Positions 17,982-24,867 of a DNA stretch of 64,000 nt are shown piece by piece. Origin of the DNA: Fen-330 sp050008465 (GTDB lineage Bacteria; Acidobacteriota; Terriglobia; Bryobacterales; Bryobacteraceae). The stretch covers positions 12,377 through 76,376 of the forward strand of contig JBEKMO010000013.1 of NCBI GenBank assembly GCA_050008465.1, given 5' to 3'. The position numbers and the translations under genes are program-made. Under the pieces are notes generated by a model. It saw only the letters and a program-made list of their open reading frames with translations. It ran no database searches and was not told the DNA's origin. The stretch's first letter is position 1, and each line of letters opens with the position of its first letter.

Positions 17982-18775
17982 CGCTTTAGTTGAAACCAGA
18001 ATTCGATCTGCGCACTGTCGCGCTCAAAGCCCGGGGGCAGTTGCGGGAACGGGGCCGCATCGCAAACGGCCCGTTGCGCGGAATAGTCCAGCACCCGGTT
18101 CCCGCTGGCCTGCAAGATCCGCACGTTGCGAATCTGGCCGCTTCTGAGGATGTCGAAAGTGACGATCACGGGCGGCGCGGTCTGCACCCGCGGGTCCACG
18201 TCGTCGGTGCGCCACTTCTGGGCGACCCGCTGCTCCAGCAGATCGCGGTACCAGCCGAACCGCTGGCCGAACGACCCACGCGGCCCCACGCCCACCTTGC
18301 CCCCCAGGGTGCCGGCCTGGGAGCCGTACATGCTGGAGCTGAGGGCTTGCCCGACGCTGCTGTAAAGCTGGTTCGGCCGGTCCGGCTGAGTCCGGTACTG
18401 CTGTGTCTGCGGCACGCGCGACGCCCGCTCGCGCGCATGGCGGCCCCGGATCGGGATGGCCTCGGGCACGGGCGCCCGCACCGCCCTGGGCTGCGGTTTG
18501 GGCGGCTCAGGCACCCTGGATTCGGTATCGTTCGCCACCGGATTCGCTGCTCCCGAGCGCGCCCGGAGCGGGATCTGCTTCACCGCGGTGACGCCCACCG
18601 AGCCTCCGCCTAGCGCCCCCGGATCGCCCCACAGCGCCCCCCGCCCGCCCATCGACGTCGACAGCAGCACCGCGGTAAACACCATCGCGTGCATTCCCAC
18701 GGAAGCCAGCACAGAGATCCGCACCGGGTCCCGCTGTTCCAGGACGTCGATGTGGCTGGACATCTGCACTGCCAT
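17978..18775 (-). CDS. TonB/TolA-family energy transducer of the Tol system
   Basis: 265 residues with the TonB layout: short cytoplasmic N-terminus, one transmembrane helix (about 20-40, VRISVLASVGMHAMVFTAVLL), a Pro/Arg-rich periplasmic spacer, and a C-terminal TonB domain (about 185-265, PPVIVTFDILRSGQIRNVRIL, then YSAQRAVCDAAPFPQLPPGF). Its place between tolR and tolB identifies it as the TolA equivalent that carries proton-motive energy from TolQR to TolB/Pal. Sequence alone would also allow TonB. It overlaps tolB by four bases and starts 15 bases after tolR. Confidence 0.88.
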   Translation of the reverse strand: MAVQMSSHIDVLEQRDPVRISVLASVGMHAMVFTAVLLSTSMGGRGALWGDPGALGGGSVGVTAVKQIPLRARSGAANPVANDTESRVPEPPKPQPRAVRAPVPEAIPIRGRHARERASRVPQTQQYRTQPDRPNQLYSSVGQALSSSMYGSQAGTLGGKVGVGPRGSFGQRFGWYRDLLEQRVAQKWRTDDVDPRVQTAPPVIVTFDILRSGQIRNVRILQASGNRVLDYSAQRAVCDAAPFPQLPPGFERDSAQIEFWFQLKR

Positions 18776-18790
18776 TCCAACCCCCGCGCC

Positions 18791-19237
18791 TCAGCGGCGC
18801 TGCTTGTCTGCCTCGTCTTCCGGCTGGGTCACCATGTTGATCCCCAGTTTCGCTTCGCTCAGCGCGCTGACCACCTGGGCGACCACGTCCCAGATGGCGT
18901 CCTTATCCGCCCGAACGTACACGGACGAAGCCCCTCGGAACTTCTGCCGCACCAACGGGCCCAAATCGTTGATGTTGATCATCTGGTCGTTCAGGTACAG
19001 CGCGCCATCCTTGGCGATGGTGATTACCGGCAGCTCCTGCGCCGTGTCTTTCACCTGCTTGACCTTGGGCACGTCCACTTCCATGCCGAATTCCATCACG
19101 TGCGCGGTCAGCATGAAGATCACCAGCAGCACCATCACCACATCGACCAGCGGAACGATGTTGATGTCCGCCAGCGTCCGCGTTCCCCGGAACCGGCTCC
19201 GGCCGCCCCCTCCCCCGCCGCCCATCGAGAACGCCAT
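18791..19237 (-). CDS. tolR: Biopolymer transport protein TolR/ExbD
   Basis: 148 residues. A glycine-rich N-terminus is followed by one transmembrane helix with the essential aspartate (NIVPLVDVVMVLLVIFMLT). A periplasmic domain ends with VYVRADKDAIWDVVAQVV and INMVTQPE, the ExbD/TolR C-terminal pattern. It forms the proton channel with TolQ. It starts four bases after tolQ and precedes the tolA-like gene. Confidence 0.93.
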   Translation of the reverse strand: MAFSMGGGGGGGRSRFRGTRTLADINIVPLVDVVMVLLVIFMLTAHVMEFGMEVDVPKVKQVKDTAQELPVITIAKDGALYLNDQMININDLGPLVRQKFRGASSVYVRADKDAIWDVVAQVVSALSEAKLGINMVTQPEDEADKQRR

Positions 19238-19241
19238 AGCG

Positions 19242-19934
19242 CTACTCCTCGAAGTGCCTCTCGGAGACGTTCAGAAACTCGAGGACGAAATCCTCCATCC
19301 GGGCGCCGATCTCCCGGATGACATGCCCGTAATGGTTGTAGAAGATGGCGGCCGGGATGGCAGCGGCCAGGCCCGCCGCCGTGGCCACCAGAGCCTCGGA
19401 AATCCCCGGCGCCACCGCGCGCAGGCTGGCGCTGCCCGCCTGCCCCAGCCCCTGGAACGATCCGATGATGCCCCAGACGGTTCCGAACAAGCCGATGAAC
19501 GGAGTCACCGTCGCGGTCGTGGCCAGCCAGTTCATGTTCCGCTCCAACTTGGCGATCTCCTCGCTGATCCCCAGTTGGAGCGTGCGCTCGAGCGCCGTCA
19601 TGTTGGCCACCGTGCCGCGCACCTTGATTTGCCGCGTGACCTCCTCGTAGCCGAAGTCGAACACCGTAGCCAGCGGGCAGGGCCGGAACCGCTCCACCAC
19701 TACCGCCACCGCCTCCAGCCCGTTCGACTTGCGGAAGGCCCGCAGGAAACGCGAGTTGGAAGCACGGGCGTGGCGCAGCGCCAGCCACTTGGAGAAAATG
19801 ATCGCCCAGGAGGTGATCGAGAACAGCAGCAAGATCAGCAGGACGGCGAGCGGCAAGGGCTTGGACTGGCTCACCATGTCCCATACGCTGTTGTACTGCT
19901 GCAGCAGCAGGTTGGCCGGATGAAAGTGGTTCAA
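19242..19934 (-). CDS. tolQ: Proton channel protein TolQ (MotA/TolQ/ExbB family)
   Basis: About 230 residues if translation begins at the TTG at 19934, which has a GGGGG motif at a 7-base spacing; the frame is open to 20012 but that part lies in the palindrome shared with the recN upstream region. There are three transmembrane segments (LPLAVLLILLLFSITSWAIIF; NMNWLATTATVTPFIGLFGTV; ISEALVATAAGLAAAIPAAIF) with the conserved TPFIGLFGTVWGI motif. Together with TolR it converts proton flow into motion of TolA. First gene of the tol-pal operon, divergent from recN. Confidence 0.93.
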   Translation of the reverse strand: MNHFHPANLLLQQYNSVWDMVSQSKPLPLAVLLILLLFSITSWAIIFSKWLALRHARASNSRFLRAFRKSNGLEAVAVVVERFRPCPLATVFDFGYEEVTRQIKVRGTVANMTALERTLQLGISEEIAKLERNMNWLATTATVTPFIGLFGTVWGIIGSFQGLGQAGSASLRAVAPGISEALVATAAGLAAAIPAAIFYNHYGHVIREIGARMEDFVLEFLNVSERHFEE

Positions 19935-19973
19935 TACGTTTCCCCCACGAGTCCTATCATAAACGAGCCTAAT

Positions 19974-20069
19974 GAGCCTCGCAAAATACGGTGGCTGACT
20001 TCGCTGTCCCAAGGCGCGTTTTCCGCGCCGCGTGGACAGTGCTGTCTGTCACCGCATTTTGCGAGGCTC
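19974..20069. repeat. Large nested palindrome between tolQ and recN
   Basis: Outer arms 19974-19993 (gagcctcgcaaaatacggtg) and 20050-20069 are reverse complements at 19 of 20 positions. Inside them lie CTGTCC/GGACAG and GGCGCG/CGCGCC pairs, so the whole 96-base segment can fold as one long interrupted stem. It covers the divergent promoter region of tolQ and recN. It could be a miniature transposable element, a structured leader of tolQ, or a regulatory site. Confidence 0.75.
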
Positions 20070-20141
20070 TGTAAGCTCTTTCGACTCCCCCGGGTAGCAA
20101 AAAGACGGTGTCACACCGCAAAAACCCGGGGTCACTACGAG

Positions 20142-20147
20142 TATAAT
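20142..20147 (+). promoter_or_regulatory. Putative -10 box of recN
   Basis: A perfect TATAAT hexamer ends nine bases before the recN ATG (20156). A transcript starting about seven bases after it would begin at or very near the start codon, implying a leaderless mRNA; there is no ribosome-binding site in front of the ATG. I see no good -35 box at 16-18 bases. Confidence 0.45.
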
Positions 20148-20155
20148 TGCCTCGG

Positions 20156-21838
20156 ATGCTCCTGGAGTTGGTGGTTCAGAACTACGCCGTCATCGAGCGC
20201 CTCAGGGTGCGCTTCCATCCGGGGCTGAACCTGCTGACCGGCGAAACCGGCAGCGGCAAGTCGATCGTGGTGGACGCCCTGGCCCTGCTGTTCGGCGACC
20301 GGGCTTCCCAGGAGTCGGTCCGCTCCGGCGCCGCCCGGGCGCGCATCTCCGGAGTTTTCGAGCTTCCCCGGGACCCCGCCCTCTTACGGCTGCTTGAAGC
20401 GGCAGGCATCGAAAGCGAGGAAGGCGAGCTGCTGCTCGAGCGGGAGGTCTCCTCCGAGGGAAAATCGCGCGCCTTTGCGGGCAGCCGCCCCATTACCGTC
20501 GGCCTGCTCCGGGACCTTGCGCCCTTCCTGGGCGACATCCACGGGCAGCATGACCAGCAGATGCTGTTCGCGCCGGAATCGCAACTGGAGATGCTGGACG
20601 CCTTCGCCGGCGCCGGCGACCTGGTGGGCGAAATCGGCGAGTTCTACGGCCGCTGGCGCGGCGTTACCCGGGAGATCGAGGAGCTCGAGCGCACCGAGCA
20701 GGAGAAGCTCCGCCTGCTCGACCTCTGGAGCTTCCAGTGCAAGGAGATCCAGGGGGTGGCCCCGAAACCCGGCGAAGATGCCGCGCTCGAGCAGGAGCGC
20801 CGCGTGCTCCAGAACTCGGCCCGTCTCGAAGAGGCCGCCAACGCTGCTTACGCCGCCCTTTACGATTCCCCCGACTCCGCGCTGGCCAGGTTGCGCATGG
20901 CCACTCGCCGCTTGGAAGAGCTCTGCCGCATCGATCCGCGGCTGGACGCGGTTCGGGAAAGCCTCGCCCCCGCCGCGATCGCTGTCGAGGAGGCTTCCTT
21001 CGCCGTCCGGGACTACCTTTCGCGCCTGGAAGCCAACCCGGCCCGCCTCGAAGAGATCGAGTCCCGCCTGGCGGCTCTCGACCGCCTCAAGCGCAAGTAC
21101 GGCCGCGGAGCCGAAGAGATCCTGGCCTTCCTGGAAGAGGTCCGGGCGCAGATTGCGGCAGTGGAGACCGCCGGAGAGCGCAAGGCGGAGCTCGACCGGC
21201 AGCGCAAGGAGCTGGCCGGCGCTTACGAGTCGGCGGCCCAGGCGCTGTCGGCCCGTAGAGAGGAGGCCGCGCGCCGGCTCGAGAAACGCGTCGAGGCGGA
21301 GTTGGCGACCCTGGCCATGGAGCGCACCCGGTTCCAGGTCCTGCTCGGCCCGGCGGCCTGGTCCGAGCGCGGCGCCGACGCCCTCCGCTTCCTGGTTTCT
21401 CCGAACCTAGGCGAGGAGCCGCGGCCGCTCGAGAAGGTCGCCTCCGGCGGCGAGATCTCGCGCATCGCCCTGGCGCTCAAAACCTGCATCGCGGCGCCCA
21501 AACGCCCCGGCCGGGTCTCCGCGCCGCGCACCCTGGTCTTCGACGAGGTCGACGCGGGCATTGGCGGACGCGCCGCCGAGACCGTCGGCCGCCGCCTCAA
21601 GCAACTCGCCGCCTCCTGCCAGGTCCTCTGCGTCACGCACCTGCCGCAAATCGCCGGTTTCGCCGACCATCACTTCTTCGTCGAAAAAAAGGAATCCGGC
21701 GGCCGCACGGTAGCCGTGATCGAGGAACTGGAGGGCGAGGCCCGCACCCGCGAAATCGGCCGTATGCTCTCGGGCGAGCGTCTCACGCGCGAGGCCCTCA
21801 AGCACGCCGAGCAGTTGCTCAAAACCGGGGCGGAGTAG
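20156..21838 (+). CDS. recN: DNA repair ATPase RecN
   Basis: 560 residues of the SMC-like RecN family, which acts in double-strand-break repair. The Walker A loop is GETGSGKSIVVDAL (about 31-44). GDIHGQHDQQMLF is the RecN hinge-proximal motif, and two coiled-coil arms span about 150-400. The signature motif is VASGGEISRIALALK, Walker B is TLVFDEVDAGIGGRAAE, and CVTHLPQIAGFADHHF closes the head. I chose the ATG at 20156; an upstream in-frame TTG adds three residues only. Length is normal. Downstream, a degenerate second copy of its last 13 codons is found at 22321-22359. Confidence 0.95.
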   Translation: MLLELVVQNYAVIERLRVRFHPGLNLLTGETGSGKSIVVDALALLFGDRASQESVRSGAARARISGVFELPRDPALLRLLEAAGIESEEGELLLEREVSSEGKSRAFAGSRPITVGLLRDLAPFLGDIHGQHDQQMLFAPESQLEMLDAFAGAGDLVGEIGEFYGRWRGVTREIEELERTEQEKLRLLDLWSFQCKEIQGVAPKPGEDAALEQERRVLQNSARLEEAANAAYAALYDSPDSALARLRMATRRLEELCRIDPRLDAVRESLAPAAIAVEEASFAVRDYLSRLEANPARLEEIESRLAALDRLKRKYGRGAEEILAFLEEVRAQIAAVETAGERKAELDRQRKELAGAYESAAQALSARREEAARRLEKRVEAELATLAMERTRFQVLLGPAAWSERGADALRFLVSPNLGEEPRPLEKVASGGEISRIALALKTCIAAPKRPGRVSAPRTLVFDEVDAGIGGRAAETVGRRLKQLAASCQVLCVTHLPQIAGFADHHFFVEKKESGGRTVAVIEELEGEARTREIGRMLSGERLTREALKHAEQLLKTGAE

Positions 21839-21853
21839 CGCCGGCGGCCTTGC

Positions 21854-22040
21854 GTAGCGCCGGCGGTCTTGCCGCCGGTGTCTTCCCCGGTCTTGCCCAA
21901 GACGCGGTTGGGCGAACAAAGAATACGCCCGGCGAACCCTCTCTCCATACGCCAGGGCCTCCGCGGCCACCGTGGCGATGCGCGGATCTTGCAGGAGGAA
22001 TCTACCCGGATGGAGCCGGCGGCAAGACCGCCGGCGCTAC
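21854..22040. repeat. Inverted repeat pair flanking a 135-bp spacer (GCCGGCGG family)
   Basis: Arms 21854-21879 and 22015-22040 are reverse complements at 25 of 26 positions; each arm is itself a hairpin (CCGGCGG-tcttg-CCGCCGG). A partial extra arm copy abuts the recN stop codon (21836-21848). The element looks like a dispersed miniature repeat that inserted downstream of recN and beside the decayed toxin gene. The spacer shows no convincing gene. Confidence 0.8.
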
Positions 22041-22055
22041 CGCGGGGAGGGCGCG

Positions 22056-22301
22056 GCGCAGCGCCTGGCACTGCTGTTGCGCAGTCCGGTGACTCTGATT
22101 GGGAGCCGCGAGTTGCTGGATGCGGCGCTCCGTTTGTCGCTGGACCTGGGCCGCCCGGTCGATCACTGCGTCTACGTGGCCTTGGCGATCCGCGACGGGA
22201 TGCCGCTGCTGACGGCGGATCGCCGGCTGTCGAATGCCGTCGGCAAGCGCAAGAAAGCAGCCTCGCACATCCGCCTGCTCGCCGAGATCCCGCTCCCGTG
22301 A
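22056..22301 (+). pseudogene. Remnant of a VapC-like PIN-domain toxin (3' part only)
   Basis: The frame ending at 22301 carries the C-terminal half of a PIN-domain ribonuclease: SRELLDAALRLSLDLGRPVDHCVYVALAIRDG followed by MPLLTADRRLSNAV, where the Asp residues of VDHC and TADRR are metal ligands in VapC. The N-terminal half, with the first conserved aspartate, is missing and the upstream DNA is the inverted repeat at 21854-22040. No antitoxin gene is seen upstream. It is therefore most likely a dead fragment truncated by the repeat. Confidence 0.65.
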
Positions 22302-22320
22302 AGGATCCTGCGCTCCGACA

Positions 22321-22359
22321 AGGCACACCGGGCACCTGCTCAAAACCGGCGCCGAATAG
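22321..22359 (+). pseudogene. Degenerate duplicate of the recN 3' terminus
   Basis: These 39 bases align without gaps to the last 13 codons of recN (21800-21838) at 31 of 39 positions, including the stop codon; both end in the residues LLKTGAE. The differences are partly synonymous, so the copy probably came from a diverged recN allele and not from a recent tandem duplication. It suggests that the 21839-22320 segment was inserted at, or recombined into, the recN end. Confidence 0.6.
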
Positions 22360-22468
22360 CAGCTCCGCCGCAGAGCCGCCGGTGGGGTATACTTGACTCA
22401 ACGCCTGCCCGTCGTGGAAGTGTTGGGTGTCCACGCGTCGCTGGGTAGTTACACACGGAGAGGTGAAT

Positions 22469-23314
22469 ATGAGAACCAGAGTGCGCACGTTGTCCACGGT
22501 TTTGCTGACGGTTGGCTGCGTATGGGCACAAACTCCCACCGAGCCGCCGGCGGTCCTTCGCATCACCCGGGAAGTAGTGAAACCCGGCAAGGGAGCCGCT
22601 CACGAAAAAACGGAGCTCATGTTCGTGCGCGCGGCAACCAAGGCCAAGTACCCGTCTCACTATATCGCGATGGACGCCATCGCGGGTCCCAACGAAGTCT
22701 GGTTCCTCGAGGCCAACGCCTCGTTTGCGGCAATGGAGAACGCTGACAAGGTCCTGGAGGCCGAACCCTTCAAGACCGAGTGGCAGCAGGCTGCCAGCGC
22801 CGATGGCGAGCTGCTCTCGGGCCAGAGCAGCGTGATTGCCGTCTACCGCAAGGACTTAAGCTACCGGGCGGACACCGGCATGGCCATGCTGCCCAAGGCG
22901 CGCTACGTCAGCGTCCAGCAGGTTCGCATGCGCCCGAACTCCGAAAAACGGCTGGCTGAGGCCATTAAGGGGCTGTTCACGGCTTACCAGGCGGCCAACT
23001 TCGAGCAGCCGATCTCCATCTATCAGGTGATGGCCGGCGCGCCCTCGGGAACTTATCTCATCCTGGAGCCCATGGCGTCGCTGAGCGAATGGGACAAGTG
23101 GCCGGTGGTCATGAAGTCCACCCGAGAGGCCATGGGGGAGAGCGCCTTCGAGCAGATGGGCAAGACGTTCGCCGAGATCGTCGAAGGAAGCGTCCGCATG
23201 TTGTTTTCGGTCAGCCCCAAGATGAGCTACGTCTCCAAGGAATTCGCCTCCGGCGATCCCGACTTCTGGATTCCGAAACCGCCGCCGGCCCCCAAGAAAG
23301 CCGCCGCGAAGTAG
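22469..23314 (+). CDS. Secreted protein of unknown function
   Basis: 281 residues from the ATG at 22469, which has GGAG eight bases upstream. A signal peptide ends at about CVWAQ. The mature part looks like two related alpha/beta halves: first VLRITREVVKPGKGAAHEK with EVWFLEANASFAAME, then YVSVQQVRMRPNSEKRLAEA with TYLILEPMASLSEWDKW. This resembles a duplicated dimeric alpha-beta barrel (NIPSNAP/antibiotic-monooxygenase-like) arrangement, an inference from the strand-helix pattern. A Pro/Lys/Ala tail ends the protein. Such proteins are common in Acidobacteria; function unknown. Confidence 0.75.
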   Translation: MRTRVRTLSTVLLTVGCVWAQTPTEPPAVLRITREVVKPGKGAAHEKTELMFVRAATKAKYPSHYIAMDAIAGPNEVWFLEANASFAAMENADKVLEAEPFKTEWQQAASADGELLSGQSSVIAVYRKDLSYRADTGMAMLPKARYVSVQQVRMRPNSEKRLAEAIKGLFTAYQAANFEQPISIYQVMAGAPSGTYLILEPMASLSEWDKWPVVMKSTREAMGESAFEQMGKTFAEIVEGSVRMLFSVSPKMSYVSKEFASGDPDFWIPKPPPAPKKAAAK

Positions 23315-23387
23315 CGCACGGTCAGGGCCGGGCGGAGCCGATTCTGCTAAAATTGAGGTGCTCGGACCGCAACAACGACCACCCCGC

Positions 23388-23477
23388 GGTGAGGTGCGAG
23401 AGCGGTTGAATCGGGCGGTCTCGAAAACCGTTGACCCCGTGAGGGGTCCGTGGGTTCGAATCCCACCCTCACCGCCA
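23388..23477 (+). tRNA. tRNA-Ser (anticodon CGA)
   Basis: 90 bases with encoded CCA. The acceptor stem GGTGAGG pairs with CCTCACC. The anticodon stem GCGGT/ACCGT encloses the loop CTCGAAA, giving anticodon CGA (reads UCG). A long class II variable arm (ACCCCGTGAGGGGT) is present, and the T arm is GTGGG-TTCGAAT-CCCAC. The 3' end of this gene is echoed in a hairpin 108 bases downstream, and the region beyond is made of gene remnants, so the tRNA may have served as an integration site. Confidence 0.95.
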
Positions 23478-23595
23478 TGTTATTGATATAATTGCACTTA
23501 ACTTGCAGGAAGCCAGGTACTTCCCTCCTTTGTGCCACTGTATCTATTTGAGAAACAGTTGGTCACAGTGAGGGTGGCAGAGGGACCCTCACCGC
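23465..23595. repeat. Repeat of the tRNA-Ser 3' end (possible attachment-site scar)
   Basis: The 11-mer accctcaccgc at 23465-23475, within the tRNA acceptor end, recurs at 23585-23595. The second copy also forms the right arm of a perfect 8-bp hairpin (gtgagggt at 23568-23575 with accctcac at 23585-23592). It could be an att direct repeat left by an integrated element, or simply a hairpin. The DNA between the copies is visibly AT-richer than its surroundings. Confidence 0.4.
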
Positions 23596-23662
23596 AAGGG
23601 CAGTACCCTCTTTCTCAATAACTTACGGGGTGATCGTAATTCCGATCGCAATGAGAAGCTGA

Positions 23663-24013
23663 CCGTGCTCAGACCGGGTCACGAATCTCAGCCCTGACGG
23701 CGTCCGGGACCCGGACGGCATCGCCCGCAGGGTGCTTGGCAATCTTGTTGATCTGCTGACAGTCACCAAAGATTCCGTCGCACTCCCGCTGCCGAGCTAC
23801 AGCCTCAAAGTCGTCGAACAGTACATCGGGTTCAGACGGACGCAGCACGAGTGCGGCGGCGACTGGTCTATCGCGAAGTTCATTGAGGCGACCGAAACCG
23901 ACGACGCGAGGACGCGACGAGAGCTGATGAACGAGATCCTCACGCACAACCACGAGGATCTGGAGGCGACCTGGGCCGTGCTGACTTGGCTGAAGGGGAT
24001 CGGGCGGCAGTGA
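23663..24013 (+). pseudogene. Remnant of a TM0106/YprB-type RNase H-like nuclease gene (3' end)
   Basis: The frame ending at 24013 has the C-terminal signature of the RNase H-like domain found in RecB-like TM0106 nucleases: ALPLPSYSLKVVEQYIGFRR, then GGDWSIAKFIEA and NHEDLEATWAVLTWLK, where the Asp of HEDLEA is a metal ligand. The family protein is several hundred residues; here an in-frame stop at 23660 precedes the conserved part and the rest of the gene is absent. It is most likely a dead 3' fragment, located between the tRNA and the eCIS operon. Confidence 0.6.
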
Positions 24014-24089
24014 GGCTCCCGGAAGTGCCAATGGGCCGGCCGCAGCCCTCACTGGCGACACTGGACTGAGGCGCGATGCTTCCATTTGT

Positions 24090-24640
24090 ATGGTTCGTGC
24101 CTTGGCTCCCGGTGAGTGGCTGTTCGAAGGCAGCCACGGGGAAACGGAACAGCGGCTAGCGAAGCTCCTACGTGATCCGGCTTCTCGGCCATCAACAATT
24201 GACGCGCTGCTCGTGGAGACGATACAGTGCCGACGGCCAGACGGAGAGCTGCAAGTGTAAGGCGGTCGCGGAGTTGTTTGGGGTCACGGGGCGTCAAGTT
24301 CGGCAGCGGACTTGGAAGTGGTACCTGTGGACGGAACACGGACGAGTTCCCTTAGGATCGCTGGCCTTGTTTGTGAAGGAGTTCGGTGATTTGCTGCCGC
24401 CCCAAACGGCTGCCGGCTCTGGAGAAGTGGCGTGGCGAGTTGGTGGAACGAATCCCGTTAGGGGACTTGCGCGAGTCGCAGAAAGAGGTCGCGGCCAGAT
24501 TGGGCGTGACCAAGGGAACCGTGCGGCAGTGGCTTCGGCACGGGTGGCTGCAGCGGTCGGGCAAGAGAGTGACCTGGGGAGTGATCGCACGGTTTCTCCA
24601 GGAGCACCCTGAAGAGATCCAGTACAGCGCTCTCCGGCCG
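24090..24640 (+). pseudogene. Frameshifted two-HTH regulator upstream of the eCIS operon
   Basis: Three successive frames together read as one protein of about 180 residues. Frame one is 24090-24260 (MVRALAPGEWLFEGSHGE through RPDGELQV). Frame two continues from about 24255 with KAVAELFGVTGRQVRQ and EHGRVPLGSLALFVKEF. Frame three runs from about 24404 with KRLPALEKWRGELVERIPL and KEVAARLGVTKGTVRQWL. The two GVT-x-x-V-RQ helices are winged/MerR-like HTH units and look like a duplication. The second switch falls at a run of four C at 24400-24403, where one base less would restore the frame. Either the gene is dead or the shifts are programmed or sequencing errors. It could be the former regulator of the operon that follows. 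Confidence 0.5.
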
Positions 24641-24767
24641 CACTTCGTTCCGGCCGCCAGCCAACCGCGAAGGGATCACGTCGAGAATATTCCCGATGCG
24701 CTCACATGCCCAAGTGCCCGCCAATCGGGCATTCCTGCAAATTCTCGCTCAAAGCCGAAAAAATCAG

Positions 24768-24799
24768 TTGACGTAAGCGGGTTTTGTGTGCATGCTAAT
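24768..24799 (+). promoter_or_regulatory. Candidate promoter of the eCIS operon
   Basis: TTGACG at 24768-24773 resembles a -35 box. The only -10-like sequences are within a short tandem (tgctaatgctaat, 24793-24805) at a spacing a few bases too long, so the match is poor. It lies 70-100 bases before the sheath start, where an operon promoter is expected. Low confidence. Confidence 0.25.
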
Positions 24800-24867
24800 G
24801 CTAATGGGATGCTGAGTTCTGGCAGGTCCCATCCAGAGCAGAGATTTCTATCAGGAGGATCCTCGAA

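Noticed and set aside
21880..22014. Possible gene in the spacer of the inverted repeat downstream of recN
   Set aside because: A minus-strand stretch reads ATVAAEALAYGERVRRAYSLF, which looks protein-like, but it is short, has no start of its own and continues into the repeat arm; insufficient to call.
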